From Streptomyces tailanensis (GTDB lineage Bacteria > Actinomycetota > Actinomycetes > Streptomycetales > Streptomycetaceae), in contig NZ_VTHJ01000053.1 of NCBI RefSeq assembly GCF_008386495.1, positions 5,095 through 63,672 of the forward strand: a stretch of DNA of 58,578 nt. The letters run 5' to 3'. The position numbers and the translations under genes were made by a program. Positions 46,069 through 53,837 of this stretch are shown one piece after another. Every line of letters starts with the position of its first letter. The first letter of the stretch is position 1. The notes under the pieces are model-generated. The model was not told the DNA's origin, ran no database searches, and saw only the letters and a program-made list of their open reading frames with translations.

Positions 46069-46302
46069 TCAGGCCTCGTGTTCAGCGCTGTGCTCGTCCT
46101 GGAGGACTGTGCCGTCGTGGCGTACCACCTTGACGCGCACGCTGCCGTCGTGGAACTCACGACGAATCCGACGGCAGCCGCATGCGTACGCCACCCTGTC
46201 GACGAACAGCCCCGCGTCGTCGTCCTCCTGGTAGCGCATCCCGTCGACGAATCGGCCGCACGGAGCCCGCTCTTCGGTGAAGTCGATGGTGTTGCCGACC
46301 AT
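46069..46302 (-). CDS. Small protein of unknown function at the head of the frd operon
   Basis: This 77-residue protein starts at ATG 46302 (MVGNTIDFTEERAPCGRF) after GGAAGTGGG. It contains VDRVAYACGCRRIRREFHDG and VKVVRHDGTVLQDEHSAEHE, with a CGC motif, basic centre and an acidic tail. It ends 26 bases before the frdA start on the same strand, so it is probably the first gene of the operon. I recognise no domain. Cys-rich basic character could suit metal or nucleic acid binding, but that is a guess. Confidence 0.65.
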   Translation of the reverse strand: MVGNTIDFTEERAPCGRFVDGMRYQEDDDAGLFVDRVAYACGCRRIRREFHDGSVRVKVVRHDGTVLQDEHSAEHEA

Positions 46303-46596
46303 CACACCCACTTCCCAGCGCTCAACGTGAGCGTACCGCCGGCTGAACGCCCCCGCAGGTGGGAGACAGCCGTGTGGGTCGGAGTTCCGCGACTTTGTGT
46401 AACCCCTTCGAGCAATCAGGAACCGCCAGACCTGCCCGGCCAACGGCGCGCTGGGCTGACCCGGGGCCATCGGCTTCGCCGAGCCACCCTTTCCGCTCGG
46501 CCTCGGCAGTCCGGTCGAGGCGGTTGTCGGGGATCTTCACCAGCTGCCCCCGTTGGGCCGGATCGGGCCGGAGCAATGAGCAACGGACACAGGCTG
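46303..46596. other. Intergenic region upstream of the frd operon
   Basis: Nearly 300 bases separate the frd-head gene from the downstream end of the DUF2236 gene. It should contain the operon promoter. No clear gene, and no obvious Rex-type palindrome was seen by eye. Confidence 0.4.
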
Positions 46597-47469
46597 TCAG
46601 GGGGTGGGCGGGGCCGATGTCATGGCCCGTCGGATCACTCTGGTCAGGGCGCGTCCGGATGTCCGTACGAGGGTCTCCTCCACAAGCGGCAGGGAGGGCA
46701 ACCCGAGTGGTTCGCGCGCCCAACGGGGCAGGGCGGATACCGCGTTCGCGGCCAGGACCGCGTACGGGGCCCGGGCGATCCAGGGCAGGGGCGGATGGAG
46801 CAGGAGGAAGCGCGTGGCCTCGCGGGCCTCCCGGGTGGCGCGCAGCTCCTGCCGGTACGCCGCCAGCCGGTCGGCCAGCTCGGCGCGGGTGCGGGGAGGG
46901 TCGATGACACCGAGAGCGGCCGCCACACGGGCGGTGTCGGCGATGTACGCGTCGTAGCCGTCGGCGTCCAGCGGGTGGGCTCCGTAGCGCTGGTGAGCGG
47001 TCAGGAAGCTGTCCACCTCGGCGACGTGCACCCAGGCGAGCAGATGCGGATCGGCGGCATGGTAGGTCTCTCCCGAAGCGGTGACTCCTCGCACGCGCTC
47101 ATGGACCGCTCGCACGTGGTCCACCGCCCGTTGCGCGTCGTCCGCCGTGCCGAATGTGGTCACCGCGAGGAACGTGCTGGTGCGCTGGAGGCGCCCCCAC
47201 GGGTCGCCCCGGTAGCCGGAGTGAGCCGCCACGGCTGCCATGGCGCGTGGGTGCAGGGACTGGAGCAGCAGGGCTCTCAATCCTCCGATGAACATGGACG
47301 CGTCGCCGTGGACGGCACGTATCGGGCTGTCCGGCCCGAACCAGCGAGGTCCCGGCGTCCCGTGGATACGGGCACGGTTCCTTGGCCCGGCGGGGCCGGC
47401 GACGCGGAGGAACAGCCTGCGGCCGAGCCGCCCCCATGGATCGATGAGCCCGTGCACGGACGCGTTCAT
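46597..47469 (-). CDS. Oxygenase MpaB-family (DUF2236) protein
   Basis: This 290-residue protein begins at ATG 47469. The DUF2236 pattern is present: GDASMFIGGLRALLLQSLHP, then AVAAHSGYRGDPWGRLQRTS, HAADPHLLAWVHVAEVDSF and YVD-less PLDADGYDAYIADTAR (read in parts). His and Asp residues in LHP, AHS and HAADPHLLAWVH probably hold a haem or metal, as in the latex-clearing and MpaB oxygenases. It lies 89 bases after the type III PKS cluster's last gene on the same strand and could be an accessory tailoring oxygenase, though these proteins are also frequent as single genes. Confidence 0.8.
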   Translation of the reverse strand: MNASVHGLIDPWGRLGRRLFLRVAGPAGPRNRARIHGTPGPRWFGPDSPIRAVHGDASMFIGGLRALLLQSLHPRAMAAVAAHSGYRGDPWGRLQRTSTFLAVTTFGTADDAQRAVDHVRAVHERVRGVTASGETYHAADPHLLAWVHVAEVDSFLTAHQRYGAHPLDADGYDAYIADTARVAAALGVIDPPRTRAELADRLAAYRQELRATREAREATRFLLLHPPLPWIARAPYAVLAANAVSALPRWAREPLGLPSLPLVEETLVRTSGRALTRVIRRAMTSAPPTP

Positions 47470-47558
47470 ACGACAAGTATCCGCCGGACGCCCTGCGTGT
47501 CACCGAGTCCGCCGGACCGCGTCCCGCGACCGAGACACGTCTGGGCGGTGATCGCCGG

Positions 47559-48575
47559 TCACTGGAGCGCGTGCACGGCCGCGGCGAACACCTGCGGCAT
47601 ACGGCAGGCCGCCGGCACGATCAGACGGGAGGCCTCCCGTCGGCAGCTGACCCGGACCAGCGCCTCGGTCAGCAACCGGTGCCGAAAGGAGAGCCGCCGC
47701 CAGGCCCTCTCGTAGGCCTGCGGTCGCCCCGCCCGCAGGCAGCGGACCGCCGCCTCGGCCGACGCCACGGCCAGGGCGATGCCCTCACCGGTGAGCGCGT
47801 CGACGTAGCCGGCCGCGTCGCCGACGAGCAGGACCCGGCCGGCCACTCTGGTGCGCACCCGCTGGCGCAGCGGTCCGGCGCCGCGTACGCCGTTCACGAT
47901 CGTCCCGTGCCGGAGCCGGCGGGCCAGCTCCGGGAACCGGTCCAGGTATGTGTCGTAGGGGCGTCTCGCGGTGCTCAGTACGGCCACCCCGACCAGGTCG
48001 TCGGAGACCGGTGTCACATACGCCTCGCCGTCCCGGGACCAGTGCACTTCGACGAAGTGCGACCACGGAGCCAGGCGGTAGTGCTGCCGCAGGCCGTAGC
48101 GCCGGGGCCCGCGGTGGGGCAGGTCCAGGCCCAGTCCGCGGCGGACGGGAGAGTGCAGGCCGTCCGCCGCGACGAGCCACCGGGCCCGGAGCCCCGCGGC
48201 GGTCACCGCGTCCGGGCCCTGCCGTACCTCGTCCACCTTCCCCGGCAGGATCCGCACCCCGATCTCGCCGGCCCGCCGGGCCAGCGCGGCGCTCAGCACG
48301 GTACGGCGTACGCCCAGGCCGGTGCCGTCACGGAAGGCGGCCTGCGCGCGGTGGACGTCGTCCACATACCGGATGCCGCGCAACTCGTGGCCGGCCGGGT
48401 CGACGCCGAGCGCGCTCAGGGCCCGAACGCCACCCGGCATCACGCCCTCGCCACACGCCTTGTCCACCGGGCTCGGGCGCGGTTCGATCACGACGGTTTC
48501 CATCCCGCTCAGCGTGGCGTGGATCGCCGTTGCCAGCCCGGCCGGCCCGCCGCCCACCACGAGCAGGTCGATCAC
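47559..48575 (-). CDS. FAD-dependent oxidoreductase, geranylgeranyl-reductase-like / hydroxylase of the PKS cluster
   Basis: This 338-residue flavoprotein has the Rossmann motif LLVVGGGPAGLATAIHATLS, the GGR-type loop VDKACGEGVMPGGVRALSAL, the motif LRARWLVAADGLHSPVRRGL and the C-terminal GRVLLVGDAAGYVDALTGEG with IALA. It belongs to the GGR/p-hydroxybenzoate hydroxylase superfamily. In related loci such an enzyme either hydroxylates the alkylresorcinol ring or reduces a prenyl chain; here the CGEG(V)MP motif favours the reductase side, but both are possible. GTG 48575 overlaps the ICMT gene stop (GTGA), so translation is coupled. Confidence 0.82.
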   Translation of the reverse strand: MIDLLVVGGGPAGLATAIHATLSGMETVVIEPRPSPVDKACGEGVMPGGVRALSALGVDPAGHELRGIRYVDDVHRAQAAFRDGTGLGVRRTVLSAALARRAGEIGVRILPGKVDEVRQGPDAVTAAGLRARWLVAADGLHSPVRRGLGLDLPHRGPRRYGLRQHYRLAPWSHFVEVHWSRDGEAYVTPVSDDLVGVAVLSTARRPYDTYLDRFPELARRLRHGTIVNGVRGAGPLRQRVRTRVAGRVLLVGDAAGYVDALTGEGIALAVASAEAAVRCLRAGRPQAYERAWRRLSFRHRLLTEALVRVSCRREASRLIVPAACRMPQVFAAAVHALQ

Positions 48576-49147
48576 CGGGGCCCGGCCCCGGCGCCGGTCG
48601 CGGCCGTACCGTGGGCCGGCACGGGGGACGGCGCCGTGGGCACCGCCCAGGCCAGCGCCGTATCCTCACAGCGCACCCGTACGGCGAGCAGCGCGGCGTT
48701 GAACAGCGTGAAGAGCGCAGTCGTCAGCCAGGCCCCGTGGACCAGCGGCAGAGCGATGCCCTCGGCCACCACCGCCACGTAGTTAGGGTGGCGCAGCCAC
48801 CGGTACGGCCCGCCGGACACCAGGGCGAGGCCGGGCACCACGAGCACGCGGGTGTTCCAACGCGGCCCCAGAGTGCCCACGCACCACCACCGCAGCGCCT
48901 GGGCCGCGACGACCACGGCCAGCATGGTCCAGCCGAGCCAGGGCAAGAACGGCCGCCGCATCGCCCACACCTCGACCAGACAGCCGACGAGAAGTCCCGC
49001 GTGGAGTACCACCATCACGGGGTAGTGCCGTCGGCCGAACTCCACGGCGCCGCGGGCCAGACTCCAGCGTGCGTGACGACGGGCGACCACGAGTTCGGCG
49101 ACGCGCTCCGCGCCGATCGCCATCACCAGCCAGACGTACCAGATCAC
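48572..49147 (-). CDS. Isoprenylcysteine carboxyl methyltransferase-family (ICMT) membrane methyltransferase
   Basis: This 191-residue protein has four to five hydrophobic segments and the ICMT signature: GTLGPRWNTRVLVVPGLALV, then SGGPYRWLRHPNYVAVVAEG (RHPNY being the SAM-binding hallmark). In Streptomyces type III PKS loci, ICMT-family proteins (SrsB in S. griseus) O-methylate alkylresorcinols rather than proteins. The gene is 61 bases after the PKS stop codon and overlaps the flavoprotein gene by 4 bases. A role as methyltransferase of the PKS product is therefore well supported by context, not shown directly. Confidence 0.85.
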   Translation of the reverse strand: MIWYVWLVMAIGAERVAELVVARRHARWSLARGAVEFGRRHYPVMVVLHAGLLVGCLVEVWAMRRPFLPWLGWTMLAVVVAAQALRWWCVGTLGPRWNTRVLVVPGLALVSGGPYRWLRHPNYVAVVAEGIALPLVHGAWLTTALFTLFNAALLAVRVRCEDTALAWAVPTAPSPVPAHGTAATGAGAGPR

Positions 49148-49208
49148 GTTTCTCCGTTCTTCCTCGTCTTCCTCCCCGGTCTCGCCCGTCGTCCTCCCCG
49201 GCTTCTTG

Positions 49209-50276
49209 CTACCAGCGCAGCAGGACCAGTTCAGTGCAGAAACCGGGCCCCATGGCGAGCATCAGCCCGATGGCTCCCGGGAGCGGTCTGCGCTCCGAGG
49301 CCAGGGTGTCGCGCAGGATGTGCAGCACGGAGGCCGAGGACAGATTTCCGACCCGCGCGAGCGAGCGCCGGCTGACGTCGAGAGCACCGTCCGGCAGGTC
49401 GAGCGCCTCCATGACCGCGTCGAGGACCTTCGGGCCACCCGCATGGCTCACCCACGCCGTCACATCCCGCCGGGTGAGGCCGTGGTCGGAAAGGAACCTG
49501 TCGACGTCACGGGCGAGGTTCTTGCGCACCACGTCCGGGACGGCCGGATCGAGGACTACGCGGAAGCCGGAACAGGTGATGTCCCAGCCCAGCAAGTGCT
49601 CGGTGTCCGGATAGAGATGGCTGCGGCTCGCCACCACCGTCGGCCCGGATGCCGCTGCTGCCGTCGCCCTTCGCGCACCGCAGGCGACTACAGCGGCGGC
49701 TCCGTCGCCGAAGAGCGCGGTCGCGATCAGGTTGGCCGGTGATGTGTCGGCGCGCTGGAAAGTCAGGGAGCACAGTTCGACGGAGAGCAGTACGGCGACG
49801 TGCTCCGGCCACCCCCGCAGATGGTCGTGCACACGGGCGATGCCCGCCGCGCCGGCGACACACCCCAGCCCGAACAGAGGCAGCCGTCTGACGTCCGGCC
49901 GCAACCCGAGCCGCCCGACGAGCCGGGCGTCCACGGACGGGGCGGCAATACCCGTCACGGAGGTGAACAGCAACAAGTCCACGTCCCGTGGGGACAGACC
50001 CGCCTCGCTCAGTGCCCCCGCGACCGCCTCGGCACCGAGGTCCACGGCACCGGCGATGAAGGCGTCGTTGACCGCGCCGAAGCCGTCCAGTTGGCCATAC
50101 CGGTCGAGTGGCAGTGCTGTATGGCGTGAGCGCACCCCCGCGCCGCGGTGCAGCCGGTCCAGAACCCGCCGGTCGGCGCCGGCGGGCAGACAGAGACGGG
50201 CAACCATGTCGGTGATCTCGTGCTGGGTGTGCCGGTACGGTGCCAGAACTCCGTGTACAGCGGCGATTCGAGTCAT
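49209..50276 (-). CDS. Type III polyketide synthase (alkylresorcinol-synthase type)
   Basis: This 355-residue chalcone-synthase-fold enzyme keeps the catalytic triad C139 (LFGLGCVAGAAG), H278 (AWVSHAGGPKVLDA) and N311 (VGNLSSASVLHI). LLLFTSVTGIAAPSVDARLV is a conserved core strand. It condenses a fatty acyl starter with malonyl units, typically to an alkylresorcinol or alkylpyrone. The start ATG 50276 follows GGAG six bases upstream. It heads a three-gene operon with an ICMT methyltransferase and a flavoprotein and is divergent by 103 bases from a UbiA prenyltransferase, the gene content of agq-type clusters for prenylated alkylhydroquinones. Acyl chain length cannot be read. Confidence 0.92.
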   Translation of the reverse strand: MTRIAAVHGVLAPYRHTQHEITDMVARLCLPAGADRRVLDRLHRGAGVRSRHTALPLDRYGQLDGFGAVNDAFIAGAVDLGAEAVAGALSEAGLSPRDVDLLLFTSVTGIAAPSVDARLVGRLGLRPDVRRLPLFGLGCVAGAAGIARVHDHLRGWPEHVAVLLSVELCSLTFQRADTSPANLIATALFGDGAAAVVACGARRATAAAASGPTVVASRSHLYPDTEHLLGWDITCSGFRVVLDPAVPDVVRKNLARDVDRFLSDHGLTRRDVTAWVSHAGGPKVLDAVMEALDLPDGALDVSRRSLARVGNLSSASVLHILRDTLASERRPLPGAIGLMLAMGPGFCTELVLLRW

Positions 50277-50379
50277 CAGAGCTCCATGTCGGTGCCCGGG
50301 GCGAGCAACGTGACCCATGTGTGCCCTCGTGCCGCGTGGTCGTACCAGATGATCGCCCGCCTGCGCCTACGATCGCCGC

Positions 50380-51282
50380 GTGAACGCCACGGATCAGGCC
50401 ACCACCAGGACACGGGACGCCGACACGGCGGCCACTGCCGCGGACGGCGGTGTACGTCACCTGCGGCTCCTGCTCGGTCTCCTGATGGCCTGTCACCCCG
50501 GTCCCACCGCAGCCGTGACTTCGTTGATGACGGCGCTGGCGGCGTCGGCCGGCCACGACGGCCACAGGTGTCTGCAGGTCGCCGCGGCGGTACTGACGGG
50601 CCAACTGTCGGTGGGATGGTGCAACGACGCCGTCGACGCCCGGCGCGACCGCGAGGCCGGCCGGTACGGCAAACCGGTGGTGTCCGGCGCGGTCCGCGCC
50701 TCGACCGTAGGGGCGGCGAGTCTCGTGGCACTGGCGCTCAGCGTGCCGCTGTCGCTGGTCTGTGGTGTGCTCGCCGGAGGCGTCCATCTCGTCGGCATCG
50801 GCGCCGCGTGGGCGTACAACCTGGGAGTGAAGGCGACGAGGCTGTCCTGGCTGCCGTATGCGGTCGGCTTCGCCGCACTGCCCGCTTTCGTGGTGCTGGG
50901 ACTGCCGGGCAGCCCGCGACCGGCCTGGTGGCTCGTCCTTGCCGGGGCGCTGCTCGGTGTCGGGGCGCATCTGGGCAATGTGCTTCCGGACATCGGCTCC
51001 GATCTGGCGAGGGGTGTGCGCGGCTGGCCGCAGCGGCTCGGCCCGGCCAGGGTGCGGCTGTTGATGCCGGTCCCGCTGGTCGTCGCGTCCGCGGTGATCG
51101 TCCTCGGCCCGCCCGGGCCCTTCGGTGCCGTCGGCCTGGTGGCGCTGGCGGTGGCCGTAGGGACGGCTGTGAGCAGCGCGGCCGTGGGGCGCCGCCGCGT
51201 CCGGGTGCCGTTCATCGCTGCGATCGTCGTGGCGATGACCGACGTGGCGATGCTGGTGTGGCGAGGCGAAGCCCTCACCTGA
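50380..51282 (+). CDS. UbiA-family prenyltransferase
   Basis: A 300-residue integral membrane protein with about eight helices starts at GTG 50380. The diphosphate-binding motif is GWCNDAVDARRDREAGRYGK (NDxxDxxxD) and the second aspartate motif is NVLPDIGSDLARGVRGWPQR. These bind Mg2+-diphosphate for transfer of a prenyl group to an aromatic or other acceptor. Being divergent from the type III PKS gene, it most likely prenylates the polyketide product. DHNA- and hydroxybenzoate-type UbiA of primary metabolism are less likely in this context. No ribosome site stands out, so it could be leaderless. Confidence 0.87.
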   Translation: MNATDQATTRTRDADTAATAADGGVRHLRLLLGLLMACHPGPTAAVTSLMTALAASAGHDGHRCLQVAAAVLTGQLSVGWCNDAVDARRDREAGRYGKPVVSGAVRASTVGAASLVALALSVPLSLVCGVLAGGVHLVGIGAAWAYNLGVKATRLSWLPYAVGFAALPAFVVLGLPGSPRPAWWLVLAGALLGVGAHLGNVLPDIGSDLARGVRGWPQRLGPARVRLLMPVPLVVASAVIVLGPPGPFGAVGLVALAVAVGTAVSSAAVGRRRVRVPFIAAIVVAMTDVAMLVWRGEALT

Positions 51283-51449
51283 CCGCTGCGACCGGGGTGC
51301 GGCGACCGCCGCGGGCGGGACTACGGTCGGCGTCTCTCCCGGGCGAGCCCGATCACCTTGGCGACCGGGGCCTTCAACGGGCAGAGCACATGGTCAGGCG
51401 GAGTCCACCGACACGTCCGGTAAATGGCCAGGTGCTTCACAGGATCGTG

Positions 51450-51488
51450 CTTCTTTTATTGACAGCGGAAAAGAAGTGCCCGTACGTT
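51450..51488 (+). promoter_or_regulatory. Promoter and palindromic operator of the ROK regulator gene
   Basis: CTTCTTTT (51450-51457) and AAAAGAAG (51469-51476) form a perfect inverted repeat. A consensus -35 TTGACA lies inside at 51459-51464 and TACGTT, a possible -10, at 51483-51488 (18-base spacing). That would place the transcription start at or next to the ATG (51496), giving a leaderless mRNA. ROK-family repressors usually bind such sites in their own promoters. Confidence 0.65.
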
Positions 51489-51495
51489 CCCGGCC

Positions 51496-52695
51496 ATGCG
51501 CTCGACCCCGTCCTCAGAGGCGTTCCCGGCCCATACGCCGGCCGCCGCCCAGATCTTCACCATCGTGCTCTCCCATGGCCCACTCGCCCGGGCGGAGATC
51601 GCACAGCGGGCCGCGCTGTCTCCTGCGGCGGTGACCAAGGCCGTCCGGCCTTTGATCGAGACGGGATACCTGGTGGAAGACGTCGACGGGAGGTCCCGGC
51701 CGGGGCTCGGCCGCCCCGCCAACCTCGTGCGGGTCGACGGCGGTCGCGCGCTGTTCCTCGGGGTCAAGGTGACCGGCGACGAGATCATCGCCGTACTGAC
51801 CGATCTTCGCTGCCGGATCAGGATCGCCCGGCGCACCCCGCTGGCCGACCGGCGACCCGCGGGCGTACTCGCCACCCTGAGCGACCTGGTCCTCGAACTG
51901 CTCACCGAGGCCGAAGGGTTCGGAGCGGCGGTCAAGGGCGTGGGGATCGCCGTCTCCGGCGATGTGGACCGCGCCGAGGGTCTGGTGCGGTACTCCCCGT
52001 TCCTGGAGTGGCGGGACGTCCCGCTCGCGGACCTCGCCGCCATGACCGTCGGCCTGCCGGTCACCGTCGACAACGACGTCCGCGCGCTCACCGTCGCCGA
52101 GCAGTGGTTCGGCGCGGGTGCGGGCCTGTCCGACTTCGCGTTGGTGACGGTGGGCGCCGGCATCGGATGTGGTCTCGTCGTGCGCGGCCGGGTCGTCGCC
52201 GGCGCGCACGGTGTGGCCGGTGAGATCGGGCATCTCTCCCTCGACCCGGCGGGCCCGCGGTGCCACTGCGGCAACCGGGGCTGTGTGGAGGCCATCGCCT
52301 CCGAGTCGGCGATCGTGCGCGACGTACGGGCGGGGACCGGCGTCGACGTGGCGGACGCGGCCGAGGCCCTGGAACTCGCGCACCGAGGCGATCCCGGAGC
52401 CCGGAAGGTGTACGCGCGTGCGGGCTGGGCCATCGGACGGGCCATCGGGTCCGTGGTCAATCTGCTCGGACCCGAGCGAGTGATCATCTCCGGCGAAGGA
52501 CTCGCCGCCTACGACCTGTTCGCCGAGCAGATCAGAGACGCCTTCGCCGCCTCCGCCTTCGGCGCTGCCGCCCGATGCGACGTCAGGACGCATCCGCTGC
52601 CCTTCGAGGAATGGGCACGCGGGGCGGCGGCCACCGCCATCCAGTCCTTCATCGCATCAGACCCGCCCAAGGAACCCAAGGATCACAAGGAGTAG
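51496..52695 (+). CDS. ROK-family transcriptional regulator / sugar-kinase-like protein
   Basis: This 399-residue protein has an N-terminal winged HTH (about 15-80: PLARAEIAQRAALSPAAVTKAVRPLIE, read in parts) and a ROK domain. The ATP-binding DxG-type strand LFLGVKVTGDEIIAVLTD and the substrate region LPVTVDNDVRALTVAEQWFG are visible. Zinc-site residues GEIGHLSLDPAGPRCHCGNR with GC give the typical CxCGxxGCxE motif. VRYSPFLEWRDVPL is the ROK sugar-binding loop. The full set suggests a regulator that senses a sugar such as xylose or N-acetylglucosamine. The presumed target, a sugar transporter or hydrolase, is not adjacent. Confidence 0.9.
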   Translation: MRSTPSSEAFPAHTPAAAQIFTIVLSHGPLARAEIAQRAALSPAAVTKAVRPLIETGYLVEDVDGRSRPGLGRPANLVRVDGGRALFLGVKVTGDEIIAVLTDLRCRIRIARRTPLADRRPAGVLATLSDLVLELLTEAEGFGAAVKGVGIAVSGDVDRAEGLVRYSPFLEWRDVPLADLAAMTVGLPVTVDNDVRALTVAEQWFGAGAGLSDFALVTVGAGIGCGLVVRGRVVAGAHGVAGEIGHLSLDPAGPRCHCGNRGCVEAIASESAIVRDVRAGTGVDVADAAEALELAHRGDPGARKVYARAGWAIGRAIGSVVNLLGPERVIISGEGLAAYDLFAEQIRDAFAASAFGAAARCDVRTHPLPFEEWARGAAATAIQSFIASDPPKEPKDHKE

Positions 52696-52855
52696 GGATG
52701 ACGCCGCGGAGCCGCATCACGCCGAGGGAGGCTGGTTTGTCATGAACTCGCCATGACTGTCTCGTGTGGCGCGATCCCGCACGTCCGCAACCGGACCTGA
52801 CATCCCCAACGCCCCTGTCCCCGCACGCCCTTCCATGACACGGAGGTCGCCAGCC

Positions 52856-53296
52856 ATGAGGTTGTCCCCCCACCGCACCGGCAGAGCCTTGCTCGCCGAG
52901 CCGAGCCGGCCGGACGTGCAGCGCCTGGAGCGCGTAGCCGGACGCGTCTTCGGCACCGGCTGCGTGGTCTCCGACCACTACGCCCCCGACCGTGACCGAC
53001 CAGCGAGCCGGGACCAGCAGGCCGGCCTGTGCCTGGTCGACGCCTACGAACCGGGGGACCCGGCCGCCTGGCTGGTCAACGAGCGGGTCACCCGCCGCCA
53101 ATGCGCGGCCTGCGCCAGTCGCATCACCGACCTGCCCGAGCACCACGTCCCGCCCCAGTGGACACCGCGCCAGGCCTGGGCGACCAAAGGCCGCAGCCAG
53201 GTCCCCGTCGACCAGGGCCCGACTGCGACCCGCGCGCGGGGGCCGCACGCCGGTGACCTCCGGGAGCGCCACAGCGGGTCTCCAGCTGCCGAGTAG
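52856..53296 (+). CDS. Hypothetical protein with a cysteine pair (146 aa)
   Basis: ATG 52856 has GGAGG nine bases upstream. The protein has MRLSPHRTGRALLAEPSRPD, VFGTGCVVSDHYAPDRDRPA and RRQCAACASRITDLPEHHVP. The RRQCAACA pair followed by HH suggests a possible metal site but is not a known motif. The start is clear and the composition is protein-like, though a reverse-strand frame of similar length overlaps it. No family recognised. Confidence 0.5.
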   Translation: MRLSPHRTGRALLAEPSRPDVQRLERVAGRVFGTGCVVSDHYAPDRDRPASRDQQAGLCLVDAYEPGDPAAWLVNERVTRRQCAACASRITDLPEHHVPPQWTPRQAWATKGRSQVPVDQGPTATRARGPHAGDLRERHSGSPAAE

Positions 53297-53506
53297 CGCC
53301 GTGGGCGGCTGAACACCAGTCTGTCTGACGGGGCTTACTCACTGGTGGCCGGCGCATCCGCCCTGTAGCGTCATCCGCAGCTGTCGTGGTTCGCAGTTCC
53401 TGCCCGCGCCGAGGTGCGGGCATTTTGCTGTGCAGTGCCCGAGGACCAGGACGACTACCTCCGGGTACGCGCGGTGCGGACCCGTCATCAGATGAAAGGC
53501 ATCGGC
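53297..53506. other. Long leader/intergenic region of the cold-shock gene
   Basis: This stretch of about 210 bases holds the cold-shock protein promoter and its untranslated leader. The hairpin with T tract at 53401-53426 is its one distinct structure; long leaders are typical of cold-shock genes. Confidence 0.45.
53401..53426 (+). terminator. Intrinsic terminator or leader attenuator before the cold-shock gene
   Basis: TGCCCGC (53401-53407) pairs with GCGGGCA (53416-53422) and is followed by TTTT (53423-53426), the clearest classical terminator shape in the window. It may end transcription from upstream or be a temperature-sensitive attenuator in the cold-shock leader 81 bases before the ATG. 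Confidence 0.55.
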
Positions 53507-53710
53507 ATGGCCAGTGGAACCGTCAAGTGGTTCAACGCCGAGAAGGGCTTCGGTTTCATCGCGCAGGACGGCGGCGGCCCCGACGTCTTCGCGCACTACT
53601 CCAACATCAACGCCAGCGGCTTCCGCGAGCTCCAGGAAGGCCAGGCTGTGACCTTCGACATCACCCAAGGCCAGAAGGGCCCGCAGGCGGAGAACATCAC
53701 TCCCGCCTGA
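53507..53710 (+). CDS. Cold-shock protein
   Basis: This 67-residue CspA-family RNA chaperone starts at ATG 53507, seven bases after AAAGG. RNP1 (KGFGFI) and RNP2-like (VFAHYS) are intact, with WFNAEKGFGFIAQDGGG and QEGQAVTFDITQGQKGPQAE (read in parts) typical of actinomycete scoF/Csp proteins. Single OB-fold domain binding single-stranded RNA or DNA. The roughly 100-base upstream region with a hairpin suggests post-transcriptional control of synthesis. The start by alignment of the MASGTVKWF opening is secure. Confidence 0.95.
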   Translation: MASGTVKWFNAEKGFGFIAQDGGGPDVFAHYSNINASGFRELQEGQAVTFDITQGQKGPQAENITPA

Positions 53711-53837
53711 CCTTGCACCAAGGCCGACACGGTGCCCGAGGTGGCGCTCCCGCCCGGGTGCCGTGCCGGCAGCCTGCAGCGGAGCCTTCGCGTCCTGCCC
53801 GGCAGAATCGGGTGATCGACACGCCCTTGGGGTAGCT

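Noticed and set aside
52649..53272. 207-codon reverse-strand frame opposite the 146-residue hypothetical
   Set aside because: No ribosome site or motif, and the forward gene has a clear GGAGG and start; taken as a shadow.
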